DNA of 64,000 bases from PUPG01 sp031323845 (GTDB taxonomy: Bacteria > Bacteroidota > Bacteroidia > Bacteroidales > UBA7960): assembly GCA_031323845.1 (NCBI GenBank), contig JAVIYP010000002.1:1-64000 (forward strand), read 5' to 3'. How positions within the stretch are numbered: the stretch's first letter is position 1; each line of letters opens with the position of its first letter. The notes below the pieces were generated by a model. That model did not search any database, was not told the DNA's origin, and worked only from the letters and a program-made list of their open reading frames with translations. Positions 7,209 through 15,319 of the stretch are shown here, piece by piece. The position numbers and the translations under genes were made by a program.

Positions 7209-8924
7209 ATGGAAGTAAGGATAGAAGTAAACAACAAGACAATACTTGCAAAGAAGGGTGAAAGCCTGCTTGCTGCCCTGCGCGATCATGGAATAAAGAT
7301 TCCAACGCTGTGTCATATGAACCGGTTTTCACCCGGAGCCTGCCGCTTGTGTGTTGTTGAAGTTGAGGGGAAACGCGACCTGATTACCTCATGCTCTTTC
7401 CCTGTAGAAGAAGGTATTAAAGTTAAGACCAATACCCCCAGGGTCATTCAGGCCCGAAAAGCGCTCGTAGAACTCCTGCTTTCCAATCACCCCGACGACT
7501 GCCTGTATTGCCGGCGAAACGGAAATTGCGAATTACAATGGCTTGCCGGTGAAATGAATGTGAAAGAAAGAAAATTTTTTGGCCGGAAAAACGAGCACTT
7601 TCCCGATTTTTCCAGTTCAAGTGTGGCCCGCGACCCGGCCAAATGCGTGCTCTGCAGCCGCTGCGTTCGCATCTGCGAAGAAGTACAGCTGGTTACGGCG
7701 CTCGACTTCATCTCAAGGGGTAACCAGACCATGGTGAACAGTGCCTTTAATAAAGGGCTGAACGTCTCCAGCTGCATACATTGCGGTCAATGTGTCCAGG
7801 TTTGTCCAACAGCAGCACTTACCGATATATCCCACATTGAAAAAGTGGATGCTGCCCTGGGTAAAGAGCATGTAAAAGTAGTGTTTCTGTTAAGTCCTTC
7901 TGCGACAGTGTCTTTTGCTGTAGCTATGAATCTGAAAGCCAAGGATGACCCGGCAGGAATTATTGCTGCTGCTCTAAAAAGCTGCGGAGCCCACAAAGTG
8001 TTTGACCTGGGACTGGCTTCCGATATCAATGTCATGGAAGAAGCCCGGCAATTAGTGACTTACGTTCAAAACAACGGGTCGGACAGTGGCCCGTTACTGT
8101 CGTCATGTTGCCCGGCCTGGGTCAGGTATGCCGAAGAGTTCAGGCCCGAATGGCTGCACAGGCTGGCCAGGACAAAATCGCCGCAGCAAATTATGGGTGT
8201 TATTTCCAAAACCTTTTTTGCCAGGCAAAATAATGTCAACAGCGAACAGTTGTTTACGGTTGCCGTGATGCCCTGCGTGGGTAAAAAGTACGAAGCCTCC
8301 AGGGAGGAGAATACGCACCGGGGCGTTTCGGAGATTGATGCGGTGATCACCGTAAGAGAACTTATGCAGTTGCTGCGGAGCCATGGTATTGACACTTACC
8401 AGCTCGAAAAAGACGCTCTTGACAAGCCTTTTGATACTTCGTCTGCAGCCGCAACCGAACTGGGCTATTCAGGGGGTAAGGCAGAAGCAGTCGCCAGGGA
8501 AGTGAATCGTTTAATGGGTGGTAAACCGGAAGATTTTAAGTTTAGCCTGCCTAAACATACAGCAGGCAAGAAGGAAACAAAAGTAACGTTCGGCGACAAG
8601 CAACTGGGCTTTGCCTGGGTCAGCAGCATACGGGAAGCAGATGCTTACCTGCGCAGCCTTGAACAGGACGAACGTCAGGACATTCATTACGTGGAAGTTA
8701 TGGCGTGCCTGGGAGGATGCGCCGGAGGTGGTGGCCAACCGGTTAGCCGCGGCTTCGAACAAAGCCTGGCCAGAAAAAAAATGTGTGCGGAACTCGAAAA
8801 GGCAAATGCACATACTGCTGCCTCAGAAAATCCACTCACAGAACTTTTTTATAAACATGGAGCACTCCGTGTAGATGACCCTGATGCCCATGAATGGATG
8901 AATACGAAGTTCAAAAAGAAATGA
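7209..8924 (+). CDS. hydA: [FeFe] hydrogenase catalytic subunit HydA (trimeric, group A3-like)
   Basis: The protein has 571 residues. It has a NuoG-like [2Fe-2S] domain (Cys35, 45, 48, 62), a His-Cys [4Fe-4S] site (His94, Cys98, 101, 107), two [4Fe-4S] motifs (Cys146-156 and 189-199) and the H-cluster domain. Loop 1 is SSCCPAW with the shuttle cysteine Cys300 and ligand Cys301, loop 2 is MPCVGKK (Cys356) and loop 3 is MACLGGC (Cys500, Cys504). All four H-cluster ligands are present, so it should be catalytic, interconverting H2 with protons and electrons in the cytoplasm. Compared from memory with clostridial CpI, several proton-path residues differ (see findings). It lacks the extra C-terminal [2Fe-2S] domain of some HydA proteins. 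Confidence 0.95.
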   Translation: MEVRIEVNNKTILAKKGESLLAALRDHGIKIPTLCHMNRFSPGACRLCVVEVEGKRDLITSCSFPVEEGIKVKTNTPRVIQARKALVELLLSNHPDDCLYCRRNGNCELQWLAGEMNVKERKFFGRKNEHFPDFSSSSVARDPAKCVLCSRCVRICEEVQLVTALDFISRGNQTMVNSAFNKGLNVSSCIHCGQCVQVCPTAALTDISHIEKVDAALGKEHVKVVFLLSPSATVSFAVAMNLKAKDDPAGIIAAALKSCGAHKVFDLGLASDINVMEEARQLVTYVQNNGSDSGPLLSSCCPAWVRYAEEFRPEWLHRLARTKSPQQIMGVISKTFFARQNNVNSEQLFTVAVMPCVGKKYEASREENTHRGVSEIDAVITVRELMQLLRSHGIDTYQLEKDALDKPFDTSSAAATELGYSGGKAEAVAREVNRLMGGKPEDFKFSLPKHTAGKKETKVTFGDKQLGFAWVSSIREADAYLRSLEQDERQDIHYVEVMACLGGCAGGGGQPVSRGFEQSLARKKMCAELEKANAHTAASENPLTELFYKHGALRVDDPDAHEWMNTKFKKK

Positions 8925-9023
8925 CCGAATACGCTTGAGTTTCTGCCTGGTTATACTGAAGTGCTTCAGGTATGAATAGTGTTTGGGATGTTTCCAGTTT
9001 TTTTTTGAAAGTGTTTTAAAGAA

Positions 9024-11075
9024 ATGAACAAGAATAAAGAAATAATATACACGGTTAAGGACAGGTGCAGGGTATGTTATACCTGTGTCAGGGAATGTCC
9101 GGCCAAAGCCATCAGGATCATGAATGGTCAGGCCGAAATTATCCCGAGCCGTTGCATTGCCTGCGGTAACTGCATACGTGTGTGCAACCGTGATGCGAAG
9201 ATGTTTGCCTTTTCCATCGATAAGGTTAAGCTCTTGCTGAACTCAGGCCATCCGGTGGCTGCCATTGTAGCCCCTAGCATTGCCGGTGAGTTTACCGACA
9301 TAAGCGATTACCGCCTGTTTGTCGGTATGATTAGGGCACTTGGATTCAACTATGTCACCGAAGTGGCTTTTGGTGCAGAACTCATCGCCAATAAATACAA
9401 AGAACTGCTCGAGTCAAAACCGAAAAAACCGCTGATTTCAACGAGCTGCCCGGCCATCGTGAGTTATGTGGAAAAACACCACCCGCAGATCATTGACTCA
9501 CTGGTACCGGTGGTCTCACCTATGATAGCCACCGCCAGGGTGGTGAAGGAAAAATACGGCAATGACACGAAAATAGTTTTTATCGGTCCTTGTATTGCAA
9601 AAAAAGTGGAAGCCTCCGATCCGCAATTTGAAGGGTTGATCGATGAGGTGATTTCTTTTGTTGAGCTGCGGCGGATGTTTGATGAGAAAAAAGTGACGGA
9701 AGACAAGGTGAAAGCTTCTGACTTTGATCCGCCAGTGGCAGGCAAAGGTGCTATTTTTCCCATTAGTGGCGGTATGCTGCAAACCGTTGACCTCGAAGAG
9801 GACTTTGTTAAGGGCGATATCATTGTTGCAGAAGGGAGACACGATATCATTGAAGTGTTGCGCGAGTTTGAAGAAGGTTACCTGGAGGCCAAGATGTTTG
9901 ACCTGCTCTGCTGTAACGGATGTATCAACGGACCGGGAATGAGCAACAAACACAAGTTTTTCTTTAAACGGAAGAACATCTCGGATTTTGCCAAACGGAA
10001 ATACGACCGCATCGACCTGAAGCAATGGCAGGAAGACCTGAACACCTATCTGCAACTGGAACTGGGCAGAAAATTCAGTGCCAACGACCAACGGTTTCCG
10101 AGTCCGCCCAAGCAGGAAGAAATTAAGGAAGTGCTTGCCCGTTTTGGAAAAAAGGAGCCCGAGGATGAATTAAACTGCGGGGCATGTGGTTACGATACCT
10201 GTTATGATCACGCCGTTGCCATACTCCAGGGACTGGCCGAATCGGAAATGTGCCTTCCGTATACCATTGACCAGCTTCATGAATACATACATGAACTCGA
10301 CGTTTCAAACAAAAAACTGGCCTCCACACAGGCTGCGTTAAAGCAGAGTGAAAAACTTGCCTCTATGGGCCAGCTGGCAGCAGGTATTGCACATGAAGTG
10401 AACAACCCTCTGGGTGTTGTGATTATGTACAGCCATATCCTTCTTGATGAAATGGATCCGACCTCCCCCTTGTACCGCGATCTGAAAATGATTGTGGAAC
10501 AAGCCGACAGATGCAAGAAAATCGTGGGCGGTCTGCTCAATTTTGCCCGGAAAAGCAAACTGAGCATCAATGAAATCAATGTCAAGAAACTTATCAATAA
10601 TGCGCTGAAAACATTTGTACTGCCCGCCAATGTTGATTTAAACATTAAAATAGACAGTCAGGACCCCTCTCTGGAGTGTGACCCTGACCAAATGGTACAG
10701 GTATTTTCGAACCTGTTCAAAAATGCGGTGGATGCCATGCCTGGAGGAGGAAAACTTCTTATAAATGTCACCGAAACAGATAGCGGAAAAAATATGGAGT
10801 TCCAGATTACCGATACAGGAACGGGTATCCCAAAAGAAAACATGGAAAAAATGTTTGAGCCCTTTTTTACCACAAAAGAAACAGGGCAGGGAACAGGACT
10901 TGGGTTGCCCATCATCTACGGCATCATTAAAATGCATAGCGGCAACATTAAGGTGGAATCCAATGATGATGCCGCAAAGGGTCCAACAGGTACCACATTT
11001 TATGTCACGCTTCCCAGAAAAAACAAAGATCTAAAAGAACAAACCGTTGAAGAAGTAAAAAAAGTAGAAGGATAA
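9024..11075 (+). CDS. [FeFe]-hydrogenase-like domain fused to a histidine kinase
   Basis: The protein has 683 residues. It has a two-cluster ferredoxin domain with all cysteines (CRVCYTCVREC, CIACGNCIRVC), a hydrogenase-like domain, a four-cysteine Fe-S domain (CGACGYDTC), a short coiled coil, and a HisKA/HATPase kinase with phospho-acceptor His457 (AHEVNNPLG) and GTGLGL in the ATP lid. The putative H-cluster ligands are Cys142, Cys190, Cys296 and Cys300, all present. The proton-shuttle position is Ser141. I infer a soluble H2/redox-sensing kinase; no membrane segment is visible. It lies 99 bp after hydA and 13 bp before a response regulator, so the kinase and regulators form one signalling unit. 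Confidence 0.88.
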   Translation: MNKNKEIIYTVKDRCRVCYTCVRECPAKAIRIMNGQAEIIPSRCIACGNCIRVCNRDAKMFAFSIDKVKLLLNSGHPVAAIVAPSIAGEFTDISDYRLFVGMIRALGFNYVTEVAFGAELIANKYKELLESKPKKPLISTSCPAIVSYVEKHHPQIIDSLVPVVSPMIATARVVKEKYGNDTKIVFIGPCIAKKVEASDPQFEGLIDEVISFVELRRMFDEKKVTEDKVKASDFDPPVAGKGAIFPISGGMLQTVDLEEDFVKGDIIVAEGRHDIIEVLREFEEGYLEAKMFDLLCCNGCINGPGMSNKHKFFFKRKNISDFAKRKYDRIDLKQWQEDLNTYLQLELGRKFSANDQRFPSPPKQEEIKEVLARFGKKEPEDELNCGACGYDTCYDHAVAILQGLAESEMCLPYTIDQLHEYIHELDVSNKKLASTQAALKQSEKLASMGQLAAGIAHEVNNPLGVVIMYSHILLDEMDPTSPLYRDLKMIVEQADRCKKIVGGLLNFARKSKLSINEINVKKLINNALKTFVLPANVDLNIKIDSQDPSLECDPDQMVQVFSNLFKNAVDAMPGGGKLLINVTETDSGKNMEFQITDTGTGIPKENMEKMFEPFFTTKETGQGTGLGLPIIYGIIKMHSGNIKVESNDDAAKGPTGTTFYVTLPRKNKDLKEQTVEEVKKVEG

Positions 11076-11088
11076 AATACCGTCAGCC

Positions 11089-11487
11089 ATGCTAAAAAAA
11101 GAAAAAAAGACCATTTTGATTGTTGATGATGATGTGGACTATTTGTTTCAGCTGAAAATTGCCGTTCAGGACATGGGTTTTGATGTCGTAACGGCCTCAA
11201 CACAAAAAGAAGCTGAGAACATTATCGAAAAACTGCGACCGGATCTGGCCATTCTCGACCTGATGATGGAAAACCAGGACACCGGTTTTGTTCTGTGTCA
11301 TATCATAAAAAACCGGTACCCGGAAGTGCCGATTATCATAGCCTCTGCGGTTACAGCAGAAACCGGGATGCTGTTCGATGTGACCACCGAAGAAGAGAGA
11401 GATTGGATTAAGGCCGACCTCTTTCTTGATAAGGGGATCAGAAACGACCAGTTGCACAAAGAGATCAATAAACTGTTAAAACTCTGA
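11089..11487 (+). CDS. Single-domain response regulator receiver
   Basis: The protein has 132 residues and is only a receiver domain: acidic pocket DDD at residues 13-15, phospho-acceptor Asp57 (ILDLMM), a Ser/Thr switch in SAVT, and a lysine in LDKGI. There is no output domain. It sits 13 bp after the hydrogenase-like histidine kinase and 4 bp before the receiver-kinase hybrid, so it probably relays phosphate between the two, or acts by protein contact. An extended loop (about residues 88-112) between the switch and the lysine is slightly unusual. Confidence 0.9.
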   Translation: MLKKEKKTILIVDDDVDYLFQLKIAVQDMGFDVVTASTQKEAENIIEKLRPDLAILDLMMENQDTGFVLCHIIKNRYPEVPIIIASAVTAETGMLFDVTTEEERDWIKADLFLDKGIRNDQLHKEINKLLKL

Positions 11488-11491
11488 CCTG

Positions 11492-12616
11492 ATGGAGAAA
11501 CTCAAGCTGCTGGTGGTTGATGATGAGCCGGGAATACGTATGGGCGTATGCCGCATCCTGGAGAACTACGCTGTCAGTTATCCCTTTATGGATGAGGACT
11601 TTGGTTTTGACGTAAAGATGGCTGAAACCGGTGAGGAAGCCCTGGATATCCTCAAAGAGAACGAACTTGATATCGTTTTGCTTGACAATAAGCTGCCGGG
11701 CATCCAGGGGATTGATGTGCTCGAATACATCAATAAGCAGAACCTGGATGTAGTGGTGGTGATGATCACCTCCTACGCATCACTGGAACTGGCCGTAAAA
11801 GCAACCCGCCAGGGTGCTTATGATTTTGTACCCAAACCCTTTACCCCAAAAGAGCTGAGAGCATCTATCGAAACCATCACCAAGCAGCTGTTTCTCCGGA
11901 GAATGACGCAAAAGCTCCACGTTGAAGGCCGGCAGGTTCGCTTCCAGTTCCTGTCTGTACTTTCACACGAACTAAAATCACCATTGAATGCCATTGAAGG
12001 GTACCTTAAAATGATGCAGGACAGAAAGTTTGGCCATAACCTGAATGACTACCAGGAGATGATCGACCGGAGCCTGCATCGCATACAGGGAATGCGTAAC
12101 CTGATCATGGATATGCTGGACCTTACACGCATTGAGTCAGGAAAAAAGAAACGAAAACTTGAACAATTGCTGTTGTGTGAGATTGTCAGGCAATGCATCG
12201 ATGCATTTCAGCCTTTGTCTATTCAAAAAGACGTGGATGTTTATCTCAATTGCAGTGAAAAAATTAGTATTGAAGCAGACAAGCAAGAAATTGAAATTGT
12301 ATTCAACAACCTGATATCCAATGCTATTAAGTATAATAAACAAGGAGGTAGGGTGGATGTAAACCTGAACAGGGATGAAACCGGTGTTCTTGTAGAAGTG
12401 GAAGATACGGGAATTGGTATGTCAACGGAAGATACCAAACATCTGTTCGAGGATTTTGTGCGAATTAAAAGTGAACATACAAAGCATATAACGGGTAGCG
12501 GACTTGGCCTTTCGATCACCAAAAAGATCCTCGATTTGTATGGGGCAAGCATTGAAGTGGAGAGCACTCCCGGCCAGGGCAGCTGCTTCAGGTTGCTGTT
12601 TCCTGCTGAGGCCTGA
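11492..12616 (+). CDS. Hybrid response regulator-histidine kinase
   Basis: The protein has 374 residues. Residues 1-130 are a receiver domain with Asp10/Asp11 and phospho-acceptor Asp65 (LLDNKLPG) and lysine in PKPF. Residues about 145-374 are a HisKA/HATPase kinase with His159 (LSHELKSPLNA) and GSGLGL. The receiver-first order means the kinase activity is probably controlled by phosphorylation from an upstream kinase, most likely the hydrogenase-like one. There is no DNA-binding domain and no membrane segment. It is the last gene of the signalling unit; a repeat-rich spacer separates it from rex. Confidence 0.9.
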   Translation: MEKLKLLVVDDEPGIRMGVCRILENYAVSYPFMDEDFGFDVKMAETGEEALDILKENELDIVLLDNKLPGIQGIDVLEYINKQNLDVVVVMITSYASLELAVKATRQGAYDFVPKPFTPKELRASIETITKQLFLRRMTQKLHVEGRQVRFQFLSVLSHELKSPLNAIEGYLKMMQDRKFGHNLNDYQEMIDRSLHRIQGMRNLIMDMLDLTRIESGKKKRKLEQLLLCEIVRQCIDAFQPLSIQKDVDVYLNCSEKISIEADKQEIEIVFNNLISNAIKYNKQGGRVDVNLNRDETGVLVEVEDTGIGMSTEDTKHLFEDFVRIKSEHTKHITGSGLGLSITKKILDLYGASIEVESTPGQGSCFRLLFPAEA

Positions 12617-12631
12617 GGAGTATTTCGACGG

Positions 12632-12860
12632 CAGGGAGAAATCTGTAAGGGGGGTTGAAGCCGAAAGCGGAGGTTTCAGAAAGCTCGAAGTTCGAAGCTG
12701 GAAGCTCGAAGGAAGAAAGAGAGGTCGGAAGGCTTGTTTTCGAACGCAGTGAGAAATCTGCAAGGAAGTCGGAAACCAGAATTCTGAATTCTGAATTCTG
12801 AATTCTGACATCCATTCAGTTTTTTAGGCGTAAACACAAAATTCAGATAATCAAATAGTA
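12632..12860. repeat. Repeat-rich intergenic element A, upstream of rex
   Basis: The 244 bp between the hybrid kinase and rex contains four tandem copies of GAATTCT (12779-12808), a GCTCGAAG/TTCGAAG cluster (12681-12712) and two copies of GAGAAATCTG(T/C)AAGG (about 12634 and 12752). A 44 bp tail (12804-12847) matches element B at 27924-27967 in 36 of 44 positions by my count, without gaps. No coding sequence is apparent. Confidence 0.75.
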
Positions 12861-13508
12861 ATGAAAAATAAACAAATGAAAGGAAAAGTAAGTGAACTAC
12901 CGGGCAAAACCGTGGAACGCCTGAGCCAGTACAGGCGGATCTTATACAACAGTATCAGGGAGGGCCAAAGTAACATATACTCTCACGAGTTGGCCAGGAT
13001 GATGAATCTGACTCCGGTTCAGGTAAGGCGCGACCTTATGCTGATAGGTTATTCAGGCAGCCAGAGTAAGGGTTATGTAATCAAAGACCTGGTGGACCTT
13101 ATCGGACAAATCATTGACAGCGAAGAAGGACAGCAGGTAATTATTGTAGGAATGGGGAACCTGGGCAGGGCCATCACCAGTTATTTTCTGGGAAAAAGAG
13201 ACAAGCTGGCCATTGTGGCTGCTTTTGATAATGATCTGCAGAAATCCGGCCGGGTGGTGGCAGGCATTCCATGCCATCATATAAAAGATCTGAAACAGGT
13301 GGTTGAAAAGGAGAACATAAGAATTGCCATTCTGACGGTATCGCCGGAGGCTGCCTATGAGGTGACAAAACAGTTGCTTGACGCTGGAATAAAAGGAATA
13401 CTGAACTATACCTCTGTGCCGCTGACCGTGCCAGATGATATCATTCTTGAAGAATACGACATCGTTACTTCCCTCGAAAAACTTGCCTATTTCGTTAAGG
13501 CAACCTAA
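12861..13508 (+). CDS. rex: Redox-sensing transcriptional repressor Rex
   Basis: The protein has 215 residues. An N-terminal winged helix (about 15-80; LTPVQVRRDLMLIGYSG) is followed by a Rossmann NAD(H)-binding domain with GMGNLGRA near residue 97. Rex leaves its operators when NADH binds, so it reports the NADH/NAD+ ratio and commonly controls fermentative and hydrogenase genes. Its position between the hydrogenase signalling genes and the maturation operon makes hydCBA a likely target, but no canonical operator was found upstream of hydC. An alternative start is the ATG at 12876. Confidence 0.95.
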   Translation: MKNKQMKGKVSELPGKTVERLSQYRRILYNSIREGQSNIYSHELARMMNLTPVQVRRDLMLIGYSGSQSKGYVIKDLVDLIGQIIDSEEGQQVIIVGMGNLGRAITSYFLGKRDKLAIVAAFDNDLQKSGRVVAGIPCHHIKDLKQVVEKENIRIAILTVSPEAAYEVTKQLLDAGIKGILNYTSVPLTVPDDIILEEYDIVTSLEKLAYFVKAT

Positions 13509-13549
13509 ATAAAGCAGATTCTTTTAATGCAATAATTCTGAATGTATAT

Positions 13550-14470
13550 ATGAAGGTTTATCATCATACAAGTGAAGCAGCCGGAAAGATACCCAACGCG
13601 GTTGTTACCACGGGATCATTTGATGGCGTGCATGTTGGTCATAAGATGATTATTCAGCGGCTGAATCAAATTGCCCGGGAAATCAATGGAGAGTCTGTTC
13701 TGATCACCTTTTACCCTCATCCCCGCCAGGTATTGTACCCCGAACAGAAGGACCTGAAGCTCATCAATTCGCAGGAAGAAAAAATTGAGCTGCTCAGTAA
13801 GGCTGGGCTCGACAACCTGATCATTCTGCCTTTTTCTGTGGAGTTCAGCAAAACCACATCAAGGGATTTCGTCATGCATATGCTTATAGAGCACCTGCAG
13901 GCTAAGGTTATTGTCGTCGGATACAATCATCACTTTGGTCATGCAAGGCAGGGCGATTATTCATATTTGCATACCCTTAGCCGTGAAGTTGGTTTTGAAG
14001 TGGAGGAGATACCTCTGAAGTTAATTGAAAATGAAACTGTTAGTTCAACCAAGATTCGAAAAGCACTAAAAGAGGGCAACATACAGCGTGCCAATGCCTA
14101 TCTGGATCATCAGTACATCATTAAAGGACCCTTATATGCTGGTAAGTTGATCAATCAGAGCGATAAGCAACCGCTTATTGGTATTCAAGTAACCGCCACA
14201 GAAAAACTGATACCTCCTCCTGGTATTTATGCCGGAAACATATTGGTGGAAGATCGATGGCTAAAGGTCATGACCTTTATCGGCGCAGACAAATCAGGCC
14301 ATAAGTTTATTGAGAATCAACCGATTTACGATAGCTTCACGCTCGATGGCCAGCAAGCCACCCTGTATTTTTACAAGCTGGTTTGGCCAGGAAATCCTGC
14401 CAATAATGGCGAAATCAATGATCGCGTGGTGGAGGAAGCCAGGGAAATGGTGGAAGAACTCATTTACTGA
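13550..14470 (+). CDS. ribF: Bifunctional riboflavin kinase/FAD synthetase RibF
   Basis: The protein has 306 residues. The N-terminal nucleotidyltransferase domain carries GSFDGVHVGHK near residue 23 and SSTKIR near 163; the C-terminal riboflavin kinase domain starts near residue 185 (IKGPLYAGK). It makes FMN and then FAD from riboflavin and ATP in the cytoplasm. The kinase motif normally reading G-x-P-T-A-N is less obvious here. Its product FMN is a cofactor of HydB, but the location next to rex may be incidental. Confidence 0.94.
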   Translation: MKVYHHTSEAAGKIPNAVVTTGSFDGVHVGHKMIIQRLNQIAREINGESVLITFYPHPRQVLYPEQKDLKLINSQEEKIELLSKAGLDNLIILPFSVEFSKTTSRDFVMHMLIEHLQAKVIVVGYNHHFGHARQGDYSYLHTLSREVGFEVEEIPLKLIENETVSSTKIRKALKEGNIQRANAYLDHQYIIKGPLYAGKLINQSDKQPLIGIQVTATEKLIPPPGIYAGNILVEDRWLKVMTFIGADKSGHKFIENQPIYDSFTLDGQQATLYFYKLVWPGNPANNGEINDRVVEEAREMVEELIY

Positions 14471-14494
14471 ACCATGCATTGAAAGCATCTTTTT

Positions 14495-15274
14495 ATGACG
14501 GATAAGAAACACATAAGCATGACATTTCTCGGTACGGGCACCTCCACCGGTATTCCGGTGGTGGCCTGCGATTGCAAGGTCTGTACCAGTGAAGATGTCC
14601 GTGACCGCAGACTCCGGACATCGGTAATGCTCGAAATAAACGGCCAGCACTTCGTGATCGATTGTGGTCCCGACTTTCGGTACCAGATGATCCGGGAAAA
14701 AGTGGAAGACATCACAGCTATTTTGTTTACGCATGGCCATCGTGATCATATCGCCGGGCTTGACGACGTGCGCGCTTTTAACTATGTACTGAATAAAACT
14801 GTTGATATCTATGCCACACAGGGTGTTGTGGACTCTATCAATAAAGAATTTCCATATATCCTTAAAGAGAAACGCTTTTTTGGCGCCCCTCAACTCCATT
14901 TTCACCTAATTGACAATCAGAAGTTCACCATTGATGGCGTTGAATTTCTTCCGATTGAAGTCATGCATCACAAAATGCCTGTATTAGGATTCAGAGTGCA
15001 AGACGTCACCTACATTACCGACGCAAGCCATATTTCCGACGAGGAGATGAACAAGATAAGAGGTTCTAAAGTGCTTGTTATCAATGCTCTTAGAAAATCA
15101 CCGCATATTTCTCACTTCTCGCTCGATGAAGCACTGCAGGTGGTGAAAGCCACGAATCCGGAAAAAGCATACATTACCCACTTAAGCCATTTTATGGGAC
15201 TGCATGAAGCAGTTCAGCAAAGTTTGCCTGAAAATGTATTCATTGCCTACGACGGTTTAAAGGTGACTATCTGA
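14495..15274 (+). CDS. PhnP-like metallo-beta-lactamase fold hydrolase
   Basis: The protein has 259 residues. The metal motif THGHRDH lies near residue 80, and other ligands are likely in VMHHKM, ITDASH and ITHLSH. CDCKVC near residue 26 matches the C-x-C-x2-C structural zinc site of PhnP, a cyclic-phosphate phosphodiesterase. In Bacteroidota this gene is usually found without phosphonate genes, so the substrate is unknown here. It lies 24 bp after ribF on the same strand, suggesting co-transcription. The true substrate cannot be read from the sequence. Confidence 0.85.
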   Translation: MTDKKHISMTFLGTGTSTGIPVVACDCKVCTSEDVRDRRLRTSVMLEINGQHFVIDCGPDFRYQMIREKVEDITAILFTHGHRDHIAGLDDVRAFNYVLNKTVDIYATQGVVDSINKEFPYILKEKRFFGAPQLHFHLIDNQKFTIDGVEFLPIEVMHHKMPVLGFRVQDVTYITDASHISDEEMNKIRGSKVLVINALRKSPHISHFSLDEALQVVKATNPEKAYITHLSHFMGLHEAVQQSLPENVFIAYDGLKVTI

Positions 15275-15285
15275 GAAATATTTCG

Positions 15286-15294
15286 TATTTTTGC
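15286..15294 (+). promoter_or_regulatory. -7 promoter box for the hydG operon
   Basis: TATTTTTGC matches the Bacteroidota -7 element TAnnTTTG exactly and lies 25 bp before the hydG ATG, within the 45 bp gap after the PhnP-like gene. A 10 bp palindrome, GAAATATTTC, lies immediately upstream and could be an operator. Confidence 0.55.
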
Positions 15295-15319
15295 ATAAAA
15301 TATAGAAAATACCGAAATA

